A stretch of DNA of 64,000 nucleotides. Origin: Govania unica (GTDB taxonomy: Bacteria > Pseudomonadota > Alphaproteobacteria > Sphingomonadales > Govanellaceae). Each line of letters starts with the position of its first letter. Positions within the stretch are counted from its first letter, which is position 1. Under the pieces are notes generated by a model that worked only from the letters and a program-made list of their open reading frames with translations, searched no databases and was not told the origin of the DNA. Made by a program: the position numbers and the translations under genes. The stretch is from contig NZ_JANWOI010000001.1 in the NCBI RefSeq assembly GCF_027920805.1, positions 983,093 to 1,047,092 of the forward strand, given 5' to 3'. Shown here one piece after another: positions 17,888-28,051 of the stretch.

Positions 17888-20023
17888 TTACGCAACCTCG
17901 TTGAATGCCGGACGGGCGGTGAGTTTTTGCAGGAAACCGATCACGCCTTTGCGGACGCGGTCCATGATGCGGTCGGTGGAGGTCGGGTTGTGGATCAGCT
18001 CGACCCGGGCAAAGGACGGGCAGAGCACGGCGGCATGGGCCACCTCGCCGCAATGGCCGCAGCCAACGCAGCTGCTGTCCACATAGGCGATGGGATCGCG
18101 TTTCAAGGGATTGGGATTGTCCTTGATGGTCAGCGACGGACAGCCCGACAGACGCACGCAGGCATGGTCGCCGGTGCAGGTGTCGCTGTCGACGTAAAAG
18201 CGTTCCTTGACCACCCGCTCGCCGGATTTGATGCGGGCGTTGAGTTTGGGTTTTTCCCGGCGTTGCAGATTGAGCATGCATTCGCCTTCGGCGATGATGA
18301 CCTTGGGCCCGGGTTCTTTGCTGGTCAGGGCGTCACGCAGGGCATCGCGCATTTTGGTCAGGTCATAGGAACGCGTCTGGCGGATCCATTTGACGCCGAC
18401 GCCGCGCACGGCCTTGGCAATGGGATGGTTGGTGCTTTTGGTCGGGTTGCTGGCGCGGGACGACAGAATGTCCTGGCCGCCCGTGGCCGCCGCGTAATTG
18501 TTGTCGACGATCACCAGCACGTTGTCGGATTTGTTGAACACCGCATTGCCGACGCCGCTTGTGAGGCCGTTATGCCAGAAGCCGCCGTCGCCCATGATCG
18601 AAATGGCGCGCTTGTCGGCCTTGACGTTGAAGGCGGACGCGCCCGAAAAACCAAGGCCGTAGCCCATGGTGGTGTTGCCGAGATTGAACGGCGCGTTGAT
18701 CGAAAACAGATGGCAACCGATATCACAACTGATGTGATGGGGCCCGAGTTCGCGTTCAATCAATTTGATCGCGGTGAACACCGGACGTTCGGGGCAGCCG
18801 GTGCAGAAACCGGGATGGCGCGGCGGCAGTTTCTTGAGGAGCTCGGCCGGGACGTCGGGCGCATGGCTGATCGGGACGGCCGTGGCCATGAGATCGGCGG
18901 CATGGGTTTCAAGGAAGCTTGTGAGGCCCTTGCGCAAGGCTTCGCTGGTATATTCGCCAGCCATGGGCAGCACGTCCTTGCCGATGACCTTGGTCTGGAC
19001 GTCGGCCTTCCTGAGGATGCTGTGGAGGTTTTGTTCGATATAGTCGGGCTGGCCTTCTTCGACCATCAGCACCGCGCGTTTGTCGACGCAGAAACCGATC
19101 AGTTCCTCGGGGATCAGCGGATAGGTGACGTTCATCACATAGATCGGAATGTCGGTGTTGCCGAAGCTGTCGGCGAGGCCGATCAGTTCGAGCGCGCGAA
19201 TGAGCGTGTTGTAAATTCCACCCTGCACGACGATACCGACGTCGCCGGTGGTGCCACCGAGAAATTCATTCAGCTTGTTGTCGCGAATGAATTTGACGGC
19301 TGCGGGCCAGCGGTCTTCGAGCTTTTCTTTTTCATGCATGTAATTGTAGGGCGGCAGCACGATGCGGCTCACGTCGCGTTCGGGCGTTTCCATGGCCTGC
19401 TTGATCGAGAACTCCGGCGCGCGGTTGTCCTTGGCGATGAAGCGGCCATACATGTGACAGTTGCGGATGCGGAGTTCGAGCATCACCGGCGTGCTTGACG
19501 CCTCGGACAGCTGGAAGCCCTTTTCCACCGAATCCACAATCATTTCGAGATTGGGGCGCGGGTCCATCAGCCAGATCTGCGACTTCATGGCGAAGGCGTG
19601 GCTGCGCTCCTGCATGATCGAGGAGCCTTCGCCGTAATCCTCCCCGATGATGATGAGCGCGCCGCCCTTGACGCCGCCGGATGCGACGTTGGCCAAAGCA
19701 TCCGACGCCACGTTGGTGCCGACGGTGGATTTCCAGGTGACCGCACCACGCAAGGGATAATTGACCGAGGCGGCGAGCATGGCGCCGGCCGCGGCTTCGG
19801 AGGCGCTCGCTTCGAAATGGACGCCGAGATCGGTCAGGATCTCCTCGGCATCGGCGAGCACGTCCATGAGATGGGAGATCGGTGCGCCCTGGTAGCCGCC
19901 AACATAAGCGACGCCCGACTGGAGGAGCGCCTTGGTGACGGCAAGAATGCCCTCGCCACGGAATTCCTCGCCCGCGGTGAGGCGGAGCTTTTTGACTTCT
20001 TCCTTGAATGAACGTTCGGCCAT
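17888..20023 (-). CDS. iorA: Indolepyruvate ferredoxin oxidoreductase, alpha subunit
   Basis: A 711-residue thiamine-diphosphate enzyme subunit that decarboxylates indolepyruvate (from tryptophan) and related aryl pyruvates. Features in order: pyrimidine-binding/transketolase-like N-terminus (LLQSGVAYVGGYQGAPIS), CPERPVF, ThDP-binding region ISCDIGCHLFSINAPF then MGDGGFWHNGL, and a ferredoxin-like C-terminus with cysteines in CTGDHACVRLSGCP and CVGCGHCGEVAHAAVLCP. The last cysteine set suits one or two Fe-S clusters. It sits between the cyclase-family gene (55 bp upstream) and iorB in one operon. Confidence 0.92.
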   Translation of the reverse strand: MAERSFKEEVKKLRLTAGEEFRGEGILAVTKALLQSGVAYVGGYQGAPISHLMDVLADAEEILTDLGVHFEASASEAAAGAMLAASVNYPLRGAVTWKSTVGTNVASDALANVASGGVKGGALIIIGEDYGEGSSIMQERSHAFAMKSQIWLMDPRPNLEMIVDSVEKGFQLSEASSTPVMLELRIRNCHMYGRFIAKDNRAPEFSIKQAMETPERDVSRIVLPPYNYMHEKEKLEDRWPAAVKFIRDNKLNEFLGGTTGDVGIVVQGGIYNTLIRALELIGLADSFGNTDIPIYVMNVTYPLIPEELIGFCVDKRAVLMVEEGQPDYIEQNLHSILRKADVQTKVIGKDVLPMAGEYTSEALRKGLTSFLETHAADLMATAVPISHAPDVPAELLKKLPPRHPGFCTGCPERPVFTAIKLIERELGPHHISCDIGCHLFSINAPFNLGNTTMGYGLGFSGASAFNVKADKRAISIMGDGGFWHNGLTSGVGNAVFNKSDNVLVIVDNNYAAATGGQDILSSRASNPTKSTNHPIAKAVRGVGVKWIRQTRSYDLTKMRDALRDALTSKEPGPKVIIAEGECMLNLQRREKPKLNARIKSGERVVKERFYVDSDTCTGDHACVRLSGCPSLTIKDNPNPLKRDPIAYVDSSCVGCGHCGEVAHAAVLCPSFARVELIHNPTSTDRIMDRVRKGVIGFLQKLTARPAFNEVA

Positions 20024-20078
20024 GACGCACCTGTCTCGATAGGGTGCCCCGCCGAAGCGGGGCTGATGTTATGTGGAC

Positions 20079-20867
20079 TTAAGCAGCGACGAGAGCGACA
20101 ACGCGGAGCGGGCTGCCCGAGCCGTTGTCGATCTTCAAAGGAGTGGCGACCACGAGCGCGCCGGTCGGCGGCAGCAGGTCGAGATTGGTCATGCATTGCA
20201 GACCGTATTTGCCCGCGCCATGCATATAGTGATGGCAGGGATATTGCGGCTCGAACAAAAAGGCCTGACCGGCGTCGGTGCCGACACATTCGGTGCCGAA
20301 GCCCATGACGTCGCGCTCATTGATCATCCACAGGGTTGCTTCGGCGTCGGGGCCCGGGGAATGGCCGCCGTCTGCCTGCATATTGGTGTAATTGGCCGGA
20401 TCGGCGACCTTGCGCCAATCGGAGCGCATGAACACCCACGAACCCGCCGGGATGCGGCCATGGGTTTTTTCCCAGTTTTCCAGGAAGTCCTTGGTCAGGA
20501 TGAAGCCCTTGTCGGCGCCGACTTCTTTGGTGCAGTCGACCACGCAGACCGGAGCGACGAAATTCTGCGGCGAGATGGTGTCCACCGAATTGTTCGGCAG
20601 GTCGCGGCCGGTGATCCAGTGAATCGGGGCATCGAAATGAGTGCCGGTATGCTCGCTGACGGTGAAATTGTTCCAGTACCAGCCCGGGCCGCGGTCGTCA
20701 TAGCGGGAGATCTCTTCCTTGACGAACGGCGAGGCCTGACCGAATTGATCGGGCAGCGTGATGGTTGCATACTCAGGGCGCAGCGTTTCGGTAAGGTCGA
20801 CGATGCGGATGCCGCCCCCGGCAATGGCCGTGGCGAGGCTGGACAAAAGTTCGCTGTTCTGTGCCAT
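20079..20867 (-). CDS. Cyclase-family metal-dependent hydrolase (kynurenine formamidase-like)
   Basis: A 262-residue member of the cyclase superfamily, which includes kynurenine formamidase KynB and isatin hydrolase. The metal-binding motif HTGTHFDAPIHW is present (HxGTHxDxPxH), with further family segments such as SWVFMRSDWRKV and GTECVGTDAGQAFLFEP. Being first in an operon with iorA-iorB suggests a hydrolytic step in aromatic amino acid or indole metabolism. That is inference from context. Confidence 0.82.
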   Translation of the reverse strand: MAQNSELLSSLATAIAGGGIRIVDLTETLRPEYATITLPDQFGQASPFVKEEISRYDDRGPGWYWNNFTVSEHTGTHFDAPIHWITGRDLPNNSVDTISPQNFVAPVCVVDCTKEVGADKGFILTKDFLENWEKTHGRIPAGSWVFMRSDWRKVADPANYTNMQADGGHSPGPDAEATLWMINERDVMGFGTECVGTDAGQAFLFEPQYPCHHYMHGAGKYGLQCMTNLDLLPPTGALVVATPLKIDNGSGSPLRVVALVAA

Positions 20868-20916
20868 GATAGGCTCCCCCTAATGATTGGGTCACTGTTA
20901 ACGCGGTGGCGACTTG

Positions 20917-20942
20917 CCGGATCGGTTGGCCGGATCGGTTGG
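20917..20942. repeat. 13-bp perfect tandem duplication
   Basis: CCGGATCGGTTGG occurs at 20917-20929 and 20930-20942. It lies in the divergent spacer between the cyclase-family gene and recA. Confidence 0.85.
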
Positions 20943-21046
20943 CCCGACTCTATTTGGATGGTTGAGTGTGTCACTATTCATGTGAAAAATCAAGTATTCC
21001 TGGGCCGGGAGGGTGCGCGTGGGGCGTTCTCATTTATTCTTTGTTT

Positions 21047-21061
21047 GTTCTAAAATTGTTC
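21047..21061 (+). promoter_or_regulatory. LexA (SOS) box upstream of recA
   Basis: GTTCTAAAATTGTTC matches the alphaproteobacterial LexA operator GTTC-N7-GTTC exactly. It lies about 80 bp before the recA start, where it would give DNA-damage control. Confidence 0.85.
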
Positions 21062-21139
21062 TTGCATATTGAGAACGAATGTCGTACATTCTCTGGGCAT
21101 TGCATCACGATCTGTGCTGTGAAATAAGGGAGCTGCGAC

Positions 21140-22219
21140 ATGTCTGTTACACGTCTTAAAGTAGTTGGGCAGGACGATATGGATAAGAACAAGGCTCTCG
21201 AAGCGGCACTCAGTCAGATCGAACGGGCGTTCGGCAAGGGCTCGGTGATGAAGCTCGGCCAGCAAAGCGCGGATCAGGTGGATGTGGTGTCGACCGGCTC
21301 GCTCGGGCTCGACATCGCGCTTGGCATCGGCGGTCTGCCGCGTGGCCGTATTATCGAGGTTTATGGACCGGAAAGTTCGGGCAAGACCACGCTCGCGCTG
21401 CAGGTGGTGGCCGAGGCGCAGAAAAAAGGCGGCGTTGCGGCTTTTGTCGACGCCGAACATGCGCTTGATCCCGTTTATGCGCGCAAGCTTGGCGTTGATG
21501 TGGATGAATTGCTTATTTCCCAGCCCGACACCGGCGAACAGGCGCTTGAAATCACCGATACGCTGGTGCGGTCGGGAGCGATCGACGTGCTGGTGATCGA
21601 TAGCGTCGCCGCCCTGGTGCCGCGCGCTGAAATCGAAGGCGAGATGGGGGATAATCACGTTGGCTTGCAGGCCCGGCTGATGAGCCAGGCGCTTCGCAAG
21701 CTCACGGGGTCGATCTCGCGGTCGAAATGCATGGTCATCTTCATCAACCAGATCCGGATGAAGATCGGCGTCATGTATGGCAGCCCGGAAACCACAACCG
21801 GCGGCAATGCGTTGAAATTTTATGCCTCCGTCCGTCTCGACATCCGCCGCATCGGCGCGATCAAGGACAAAGAAGACATCGTCGGCAACCAGACCCGCGT
21901 CAAGGTGGTCAAGAACAAGATGGCCCCACCGTTCAAGCAGGTGGAATTCGACATCATGTATGGCGAAGGCATCTCGAAAATGGGCGAGCTTATTGACCTT
22001 GGCGTCAAGGCTGGCGTGGTCGAGAAGTCGGGCTCCTGGTTCTCCTATAGTGGCGAACGCGTCGGACAGGGCCGCGAAAATGCGAAAAAATTCCTGCTCG
22101 AGAACAAGGATATGGCCACCCGCATCGAGGCCGACATCCGCAAGAGTGTCGGGTTGCTTGATAAAGCGCTGCTGGTCGGGCCGGACAGCACGGATGACGA
22201 GGCTTTCGAAGACGCCTGA
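21140..22219 (+). CDS. recA: Recombinase RecA
   Basis: RecA forms the nucleoprotein filament for homologous recombination and triggers LexA self-cleavage. The 359 residues include [18 protein letters not shown], Walker [10 protein letters not shown] (76-84), [20 protein letters not shown], and the loop-2 region [27 protein letters not shown]. The C-terminus is acidic. The start ATG follows GGGAGC. The stop codon lies in the first unit of a triple 15-bp tandem repeat. An SOS box is upstream. Confidence 0.98.
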   Translation: MSVTRLKVVGQDDMDKNKALEAALSQIERAFGKGSVMKLGQQSADQVDVVSTGSLGLDIALGIGGLPRGRIIEVYGPESSGKTTLALQVVAEAQKKGGVAAFVDAEHALDPVYARKLGVDVDELLISQPDTGEQALEITDTLVRSGAIDVLVIDSVAALVPRAEIEGEMGDNHVGLQARLMSQALRKLTGSISRSKCMVIFINQIRMKIGVMYGSPETTTGGNALKFYASVRLDIRRIGAIKDKEDIVGNQTRVKVVKNKMAPPFKQVEFDIMYGEGISKMGELIDLGVKAGVVEKSGSWFSYSGERVGQGRENAKKFLLENKDMATRIEADIRKSVGLLDKALLVGPDSTDDEAFEDA

Positions 22220-22252
22220 TCCGAAGACGCCTGATCCGAAGACGCCTGATCC
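22208..22252. repeat. 15-bp unit repeated three times across the recA stop codon
   Basis: GAAGACGCCTGATCC occurs perfectly at 22208-22222, 22223-22237 and 22238-22252. The first unit encodes the last recA codons and its TGA; the next two copy that stop into the 3' untranslated region in the same frame. Confidence 0.93.
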
Positions 22253-22946
22253 AGAGAGCGGTTTTTTTCATGTCATAAGCAAAGCAGACGACAGCCATCG
22301 CCTGTTTTGTTCCACGGGAGAGCTTCCGGTGGGCACGTCCTCCTCGTCGTGTCTTCCGGGGGTTCTTTCCTTTCTGGCCCCTGTGCGGGGGAGCGCGATC
22401 CGAGGATCAAAGCCTCCGATTCTATCGTCATTGCGAGGCGGAGCCGAAGCAATCCGGCCTATCTGCCATGGGGTTCAGGTGTCTGGGTTGGCCGAAGGTC
22501 TGGATCGCCACGCCGCTTACGCGGCTCACGATGACGAGGGTGGAGGGGGGCTGTTGGGAACAGCGTCTGTTCGTTGGTGGTTAGCCTGTGTCCGTCATTG
22601 CGAGGAGGAGCCGTGGCAATCTATCTTCGCACCCTTCAGTTCCGTGTCTGGTTTGACCAAAGCCTCTGGATCGCCATGTCGCTTACGCGGCTCGCGATGA
22701 TGGCAAGGGTCCCCCTTGTCATTGCGAGGCGAAGCCGAAGCAATCCAGTCTTATAGTGCCGGAGGGTTCTGGATCGCCTGTGCTGCTTGCGGGTTGCGAT
22801 GATGGGGGGCGGCTTTGCTGGACAGGGCGGTGTGCAGCAGGTAAATAAATCGGTCGGAAAGGCCGGGTTGGCCGGGTTAAGGTGGGTCCGAGGGGGCTGG
22901 TGCTGAGGCGCTGCCGTCCGTGGTGGGCCATAGGGAACAGGTATAG
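22220..22946. other. Gene-free recA-alaS spacer filled with decayed repeats
   Basis: There is no credible gene in these 727 bases. Three repeat elements of the TCATTGCGAGGC family lie at about 22427-22537, 22594-22700 and 22718-22803. Each consists of a clear left arm and a degenerate right arm (type CTGGATCGCC...GATGAC). Short open frames here are translations of these repeats. The alaS promoter should lie near the right end, but I see no clear consensus. Confidence 0.6.
22427..22803. repeat. Cluster of three TCATTGCGAGGC-family inverted repeats
   Basis: Left arms at 22427-22455, 22594-22621 and 22718-22748 share GTCATTGCGAGG followed by AGCCG(A/T)(A/G)GCAATC. The matching right arms (about 22505-22537, 22668-22700 and 22769-22803) have drifted. 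The spacers differ in length and sequence, so this is not a CRISPR array. Confidence 0.75.
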
Positions 22947-25592
22947 ATGAAGACGGTCAGTGATATTCGCGCGGCGTTTCTGGATTATTTCAGCCGCAAT
23001 GGACATTCGGTGGTGCCGAGCGCCTCGCTCGTGCCGCACAACGACCCGACGCTGATGTTTACCAATGCCGGCATGGTGCCGTTTAAAAACGTTTTCACCG
23101 GTGCCGAGACGCGGCCTTACAACCGGGCGGTGTCGAGCCAGAAATGCGTGCGCGCCGGCGGCAAGCATAATGACCTTGATAACGTGGGCTATACGGCGCG
23201 CCATCATACCTTCTTTGAAATGCTGGGGAATTTCTCCTTTGGTGATTATTTCAAGGACGAGGCCATCACCCATGCCTGGACGCTGATCACCAAGGAATTC
23301 GGCCTGCCGAAGGACAAGCTGCTGGTCACGGTTTATCATGACGACGATGTGGCGTTCGATCTTTGGCGCAAGATCGCCGGGCTGCCGGAGGAGCGCATCA
23401 TCCGCATCGCGACCTCGGACAATTTCTGGTCCATGGGCGACACTGGGCCTTGCGGGCCATGCTCGGAGATTTTCTTTGATCATGGCGCGGGCATTCCGGG
23501 CGGTCCGCCCGGGTCCCCGGATGAGGACGGTGACCGCTTTATCGAGATCTGGAATCTCGTGTTCATGCAATATGATCAACAGCCGGGTGCGGGCCGGGTG
23601 CCGCTGCCGAAGCCCTGTATCGATACCGGCATGGGGCTTGAGCGTATTTCGGCCGTTATGCAGGGCGTGCATGACAATTATGATATTGATCTGTTCCAAC
23701 GCATCATTCAGGCCTCGGCCGATCTGACCGGCGTCGACCCGCGCGGGCCCCATGGGGTCTCGCATCGCGTGATCGCCGATCATCTGCGGGCCAGCTGTTT
23801 TCTGATCGCTGACGGCGTGCTGCCGTCGAACGAGGGGCGCGGCTATGTGCTGCGCCGGATCATGCGCCGGGCCATGCGCCACGCCCATATGATCGGGGCG
23901 CGCGAGCCCTTGATGTATCGTCTGGTGCCGGTGCTGGTGGCGGAAATGGGCGCGGCCTATCCTGAGCTGTTGCGGGCGGAATCGTTGATCCGTGAAACTC
24001 TGCGGCTTGAGGAAGAGCGCTTCAAGCAGACGTTGGAGCGCGGTTTGAAGCTGCTCGACGAGGCGCTCTCTGGAGTTGCGTCGGATGCGGCCTTGCCGGG
24101 TGACGTGGCGTTCCGGCTTTACGATACGTTTGGTTTCCCGCTCGATCTCACGCAGGACGCGCTGCGGGCGCAGGGCCGCACGGTGGACCTCGACGGCTTC
24201 AATACCGCCATGGCGCGGCAGAAGGCGGAGGCGCGGGCGGCCTGGGCCGGGTCCGGCGAGGCGGCGACCGAGTCGGTCTGGTTCGATATCCGCGAGCGCG
24301 TGGGGGCGACGGAGTTTCTCGGCTATAACGCGACCGTGGCCGAAGGTGCTGTGGTCGCTATCGTCGTGAACGGAGCCGAAGTGAGCGCGGCCAAGGCCGG
24401 GGATGAGGTGGCGGTGATCGTCAACCAGACTCCGTTCTATGGCGAATCCGGCGGCCAGATGGGCGACGTGGGCGTCATGCGCGGCGAGACTGTTGAAATC
24501 GCCGTGCGCGATACGGCGAAAAAGCTCGGTGCGCTTCATGTGCATCTCGGGCGGATCGAGCGCGGCAGCCTTAAGGTCGGTGACGAGCTTGAAATGGTTG
24601 TGGATGACGAGCGCCGCAATAAATTGCGCGCCAATCATTCGGCCACCCATCTGTTGCATGAGGCGCTGCGGCGGACGCTTGGCGATCATGTGACGCAGAA
24701 GGGGTCGCTTGTGGCGCCGGAACGGCTGCGCTTTGATATGAGCCATCCGAAAAGCCTCTCGGCCGAGGAAATCGACGCTGTGGAGACTGAGGTCAACCGG
24801 CTGATCCGGCAGAACGACGCCGTATCCACCCGCGTGATGACGCCGGACGATGCCATCAAGGCCGGGGCGCTCGCGTTGTTCGGGGAAAAATACGGCGATG
24901 AAGTGCGGGTTGTGGCCATGGGTCATAATTCGGACGCCGACAGCAATTTCTCGGTCGAGCTCTGCGGCGGGGTCCATGTGGCGCGCACGGGCGATATCGG
25001 GTTTTTCCGTATTGTCGGCGAAAGCGCTGTGGCGTCAGGGGTGCGCCGGATCGAGGCTTTGACCGGCGAGGCGGCTCGGCGGCATGCGGTGGATCAGGAG
25101 GCGCGGCTGAAGGAGGCGGCGCAGCTGTTGAAAGTGGCGCCGACGGATTTGAAGGATCGCATTCAGGCCATTCTTGATGAACGCAAGCAGCTTGAGCGGG
25201 ATCTGAGCGAGACCCGCAAAAAGCTCGCCATGGGCGGCGGCTCGCAGGAAGGTGCTGCGGTGCAGGAGATCAACGGCGTGAAGTTCATCGGCCAGCTGCT
25301 GGACGGTGTGCCCGCAAAGGACCTGCGCGGTCTGGCGGATGCAGCGAAAAAGCAGCTTGGGTCCGGGGTTGCGGCCTTTGTGGCGGTGAATGACGGCAAG
25401 GCGGCGCTACTGGTCGGGGTGACCGATGACCTGACGGCGCGGTTCAGTGCGGTCGAGCTGGTGCGCGTGGGTGCGGAAGCGATTGGCGGCAAGGGTGGCG
25501 GCGGGCGTCCCGACATGGCGCAGGCGGGCGGCCCGGATGGGGCGGCGGCACAGGCAGCCATCGACGCAATCGTGGTGGCGCTTGGGGCTTGA
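22947..25592 (+). CDS. alaS: Alanyl-tRNA synthetase
   Basis: Charges tRNA-Ala and edits mischarged Ser/Gly. The 881 residues show the class II start [20 protein letters not shown], motif 2 region ([17 protein letters not shown]), the editing-domain zinc site [12 protein letters not shown], and later [17 protein letters not shown]. The C-terminal oligomerisation domain ends [16 protein letters not shown]. The length is normal. A strong terminator follows directly. Confidence 0.98.
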   Translation: MKTVSDIRAAFLDYFSRNGHSVVPSASLVPHNDPTLMFTNAGMVPFKNVFTGAETRPYNRAVSSQKCVRAGGKHNDLDNVGYTARHHTFFEMLGNFSFGDYFKDEAITHAWTLITKEFGLPKDKLLVTVYHDDDVAFDLWRKIAGLPEERIIRIATSDNFWSMGDTGPCGPCSEIFFDHGAGIPGGPPGSPDEDGDRFIEIWNLVFMQYDQQPGAGRVPLPKPCIDTGMGLERISAVMQGVHDNYDIDLFQRIIQASADLTGVDPRGPHGVSHRVIADHLRASCFLIADGVLPSNEGRGYVLRRIMRRAMRHAHMIGAREPLMYRLVPVLVAEMGAAYPELLRAESLIRETLRLEEERFKQTLERGLKLLDEALSGVASDAALPGDVAFRLYDTFGFPLDLTQDALRAQGRTVDLDGFNTAMARQKAEARAAWAGSGEAATESVWFDIRERVGATEFLGYNATVAEGAVVAIVVNGAEVSAAKAGDEVAVIVNQTPFYGESGGQMGDVGVMRGETVEIAVRDTAKKLGALHVHLGRIERGSLKVGDELEMVVDDERRNKLRANHSATHLLHEALRRTLGDHVTQKGSLVAPERLRFDMSHPKSLSAEEIDAVETEVNRLIRQNDAVSTRVMTPDDAIKAGALALFGEKYGDEVRVVAMGHNSDADSNFSVELCGGVHVARTGDIGFFRIVGESAVASGVRRIEALTGEAARRHAVDQEARLKEAAQLLKVAPTDLKDRIQAILDERKQLERDLSETRKKLAMGGGSQEGAAVQEINGVKFIGQLLDGVPAKDLRGLADAAKKQLGSGVAAFVAVNDGKAALLVGVTDDLTARFSAVELVRVGAEAIGGKGGGGRPDMAQAGGPDGAAAQAAIDAIVVALGA

Positions 25593-25609
25593 AGATTTTG
25601 ACATTTCGG

Positions 25610-25639
25610 AAAAAGGCCGGGCGAAACCCGGCCTTTTTT
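25610..25639 (+). terminator. Rho-independent terminator after alaS
   Basis: The stem AAAGGCCGGG / CCCGGCCTTT with loop CGAAA is followed by a T-run. The A-run on the left makes it usable for the convergent gene ending at 25670 as well. Confidence 0.93.
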
Positions 25640-25669
25640 ATGTCTAGTTTCAGATCTGCGGGGCGGCGG

Positions 25670-26542
25670 TCAGGCGCGGAACCAGAAGCGGGCGCGGTTG
25701 TTCTGACTGTGGTCATCGATTTGCCGGGCGTTGTCGGGATTGAAGGCGGCGTGCTCGTAATAAAGATCGGTTAGCCGTGCGTTCTCCGCAAGCTCCTCAT
25801 CCTTGCTGAGGAAGTCGTTGAAGGCACCCTTGCGCAGCTTCCCGGCACCGGTCAGGTACAGGTTCCGTTGCGGGCCATAGATGAACGGCTCGGGCGCGAG
25901 CAGCACAGTTCCGGCATGAGGACCATAGAGCGGCACCCAGCTGCTGCCGTAGGCTCCATAGAGCGTCACCTTGCTGGTGCATAAATTTTTAAGCTCGCTG
26001 ATGAAGGGCACACAGGAATTGCCGCCAGAGTCCTTGTCGCGCACGGATTCGCAGCTCGCGAGGATGCCGTAACGAAAGCGCTCATGCTCCAGCACCTGCT
26101 TGACGAAGAGTATGTAAAAGGTCTGGGCGCTGATATTGGAGGTGGCGCATTGCCCCTGTTGCAGCGGCAGCGAGATCTGGATTACGCCTGGCCCGCCATG
26201 GGTCTTGTTGATCCAGATGCCGTTCCAGTCGTTGTACAGACGCGGGCTCTTCATGGAGAGGGGATTCTTGAAGATGCGGGTCAGATTGATGAGCTTGTTT
26301 GGCCATTGTGACACCGGAATGCCATGGCGCACGGCCATGAGGGCCGCCCGCAGATGACCGCCGTTGACCAGGAGTTCGTCGCGTTCCGTATCGGTTATGA
26401 GGCCGATCTTTTCATTATAGTCCGAGCAATAGCTGATGAGAGGATAGTGCCCGGTATCGATAATCTGGATATTCTCGCGGATGAGAAATTCCGCCATGGC
26501 GCGATGTTCGGGATCGGAGGGAAGCTCGTTGTCATGAAGCAT
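25670..26542 (-). CDS. Hypothetical protein (290 aa), family not recognised
   Basis: I do not recognise this protein. It has no N-terminal signal or membrane segment: an in-frame stop sits 14 codons before the ATG at 26542, so no longer N-terminus is possible. It holds several cysteines (SYCSDY, GQCATS, ASCES, NSCVP, NLCTS) and many aromatic residues, with central segments GVIQISLPLQQGQC and VTLYGAYGSSWVPLYG. The codon usage looks like the neighbours but is less GC-skewed. A terminator lies on each side, so it is transcribed alone. An extracellular-type disulfide protein that lost its leader is one guess; function unknown. Confidence 0.6.
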   Translation of the reverse strand: MLHDNELPSDPEHRAMAEFLIRENIQIIDTGHYPLISYCSDYNEKIGLITDTERDELLVNGGHLRAALMAVRHGIPVSQWPNKLINLTRIFKNPLSMKSPRLYNDWNGIWINKTHGGPGVIQISLPLQQGQCATSNISAQTFYILFVKQVLEHERFRYGILASCESVRDKDSGGNSCVPFISELKNLCTSKVTLYGAYGSSWVPLYGPHAGTVLLAPEPFIYGPQRNLYLTGAGKLRKGAFNDFLSKDEELAENARLTDLYYEHAAFNPDNARQIDDHSQNNRARFWFRA

Positions 26543-26615
26543 GGCCGGTTGTCCTGTTGGAGATGATCCTGCCGGGACGACGGCTTAGGGCCGGGAACGT
26601 GATAGCAATGGTCAT

Positions 26616-26645
26616 AAAAAAGGCCCCGATTGCTCGGGGCCTTTT
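26616..26645. terminator. Rho-independent terminator after icd
   Basis: AAAAGGCCCCGA / TCGGGGCCTTTT forms a strong stem with A- and T-runs on both sides. It ends icd on the minus strand. Confidence 0.9.
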
Positions 26646-26665
26646 CGCATGGAGTGGTGTGGGCC

Positions 26666-27883
26666 TTAGTTGGCCAGTTTCTTTTGCAGGTTTTCGTCGA
26701 TTTTGTCGAAGAACTGCTCGGTGGTGAGCCAGGCTTGGTTCGGGCCGACGAGGATGGCGAGGTCCTTGGTCATGGCGCCGGATTCTACGGTTTCGACGCA
26801 GACGGTTTCAAGCGCTTCGGCGAAGCGGATGAGGGCGGCGTTGTTGTCGAGCTTGCCGCGATGCTTGAGGCCGCCGGTCCAGGCATAGATGGACGCGATC
26901 GGGTTGGTTGAGGTCTTTTGACCTTTCTGATGCTCGCGGTAATGGCGGGTGACGGTGCCGTGGGCGGCTTCGGATTCGACCGTCTGGCCGTCCGGGGTCA
27001 GAAGGACCGAGGTCATGAGGCCGAGCGAGCCGAAGCCCTGGGCCACGGTGTCGGACTGCACGTCGCCGTCGTAGTTCTTGCAGGCCCAGACGAACTTGCC
27101 CGACCATTTGAGGGCCGAGGCCACCATGTCGTCGATCAGGCGATGTTCGTAGACGATGCCGATTTCTTTGAACTTGGCGGCGAATTCGGCCTGATAGACC
27201 TCTTCGAACAGATCCTTGAAACGGCCGTCATAGGCCTTGAGGATGGTGTTCTTGGTCGAGAGATAGACCGGCCATTTGCGGGCGAGGCCATAGTTCAGGC
27301 TGGCGCGGGCGAAGTCGCGGATCGAATCGTCGAGGTTGTACATGGCCATGGCCACGCCGGACGACGGGAAATCGAACACGTCATGTTCGATCGTGTCCTT
27401 GCCGTCTTCGGATTGCCATTTGATGGTGAGCTTGCCCTTGCCGGGCACCAGGAAGTCGGTGGCGCGGTACTGGTCGCCGAAGGCATGACGGCCGATCACG
27501 ATCGGGTCGGTCCAGCCCGGAACGAGGCGCGGCACGTTGGTGCAGATGATCGGCTCGCGGAACACGGTGCCGCCAAGAATGTTGCGGATGGTGCCGTTCG
27601 GCGACTTCCACATTTTCTTGAGGTTGAATTCTTTTACCCGGGCTTCGTCGGGTGTGATGGTGGCGCATTTGACGCCAACGCCATGTTTCTTGATGGCTTC
27701 GGCGGCGTCGATGGTCACCTGATCGTTGGTGGCGTCGCGGTGTTCGATGCCAAGGTCATAATACTGCAGGTCGATATCGAGATACGGCAGAATCAGGCGA
27801 TCCTTGATCCAGCCCCAGATGATCCGGGTCATTTCATCGCCGTCGAGCTCTACGACGGGATTTTTTACGGTGATCTTTTGCAT
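26666..27883 (-). CDS. icd: Isocitrate dehydrogenase (NADP+)
   Basis: Oxidises isocitrate to 2-oxoglutarate in the TCA cycle. The 405-residue protein is the eukaryotic-like (subfamily II) dimeric form: [20 protein letters not shown] at the start, then [27 protein letters not shown] split over the substrate site, [12 protein letters not shown], and [21 protein letters not shown] start at ATG 27883, which has AAGGAA upstream, not at the in-frame 27910. Confidence 0.96.
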   Translation of the reverse strand: MQKITVKNPVVELDGDEMTRIIWGWIKDRLILPYLDIDLQYYDLGIEHRDATNDQVTIDAAEAIKKHGVGVKCATITPDEARVKEFNLKKMWKSPNGTIRNILGGTVFREPIICTNVPRLVPGWTDPIVIGRHAFGDQYRATDFLVPGKGKLTIKWQSEDGKDTIEHDVFDFPSSGVAMAMYNLDDSIRDFARASLNYGLARKWPVYLSTKNTILKAYDGRFKDLFEEVYQAEFAAKFKEIGIVYEHRLIDDMVASALKWSGKFVWACKNYDGDVQSDTVAQGFGSLGLMTSVLLTPDGQTVESEAAHGTVTRHYREHQKGQKTSTNPIASIYAWTGGLKHRGKLDNNAALIRFAEALETVCVETVESGAMTKDLAILVGPNQAWLTTEQFFDKIDENLQKKLAN

Positions 27884-28051
27884 ATATGGGTTCCTTTTGT
27901 ACTGGCCCAATCTTTTTTGGCCCGGACTCTCTGCGCGTGACTGTTAGCAAATTCTTGGAACGGATAGATGTTCGTTAAACCGGCCGCACCTTAAGCATTT
28001 CCACGATGAAATTCAATGAGGGCTGTGCGCAGGTGCGCGGCGGCGATGAAA

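Noticed and set aside
22307..22756. Short frames in the recA-alaS spacer
   Set aside because: They translate repeat arms (ARRSRSNPA-type peptides recurring at each copy) and have no other content.
22427..22803. Possible CRISPR array
   Set aside because: Only three copies, with right arms inverted rather than direct, unequal spacing and no cas genes. They are inverted dispersed repeats.
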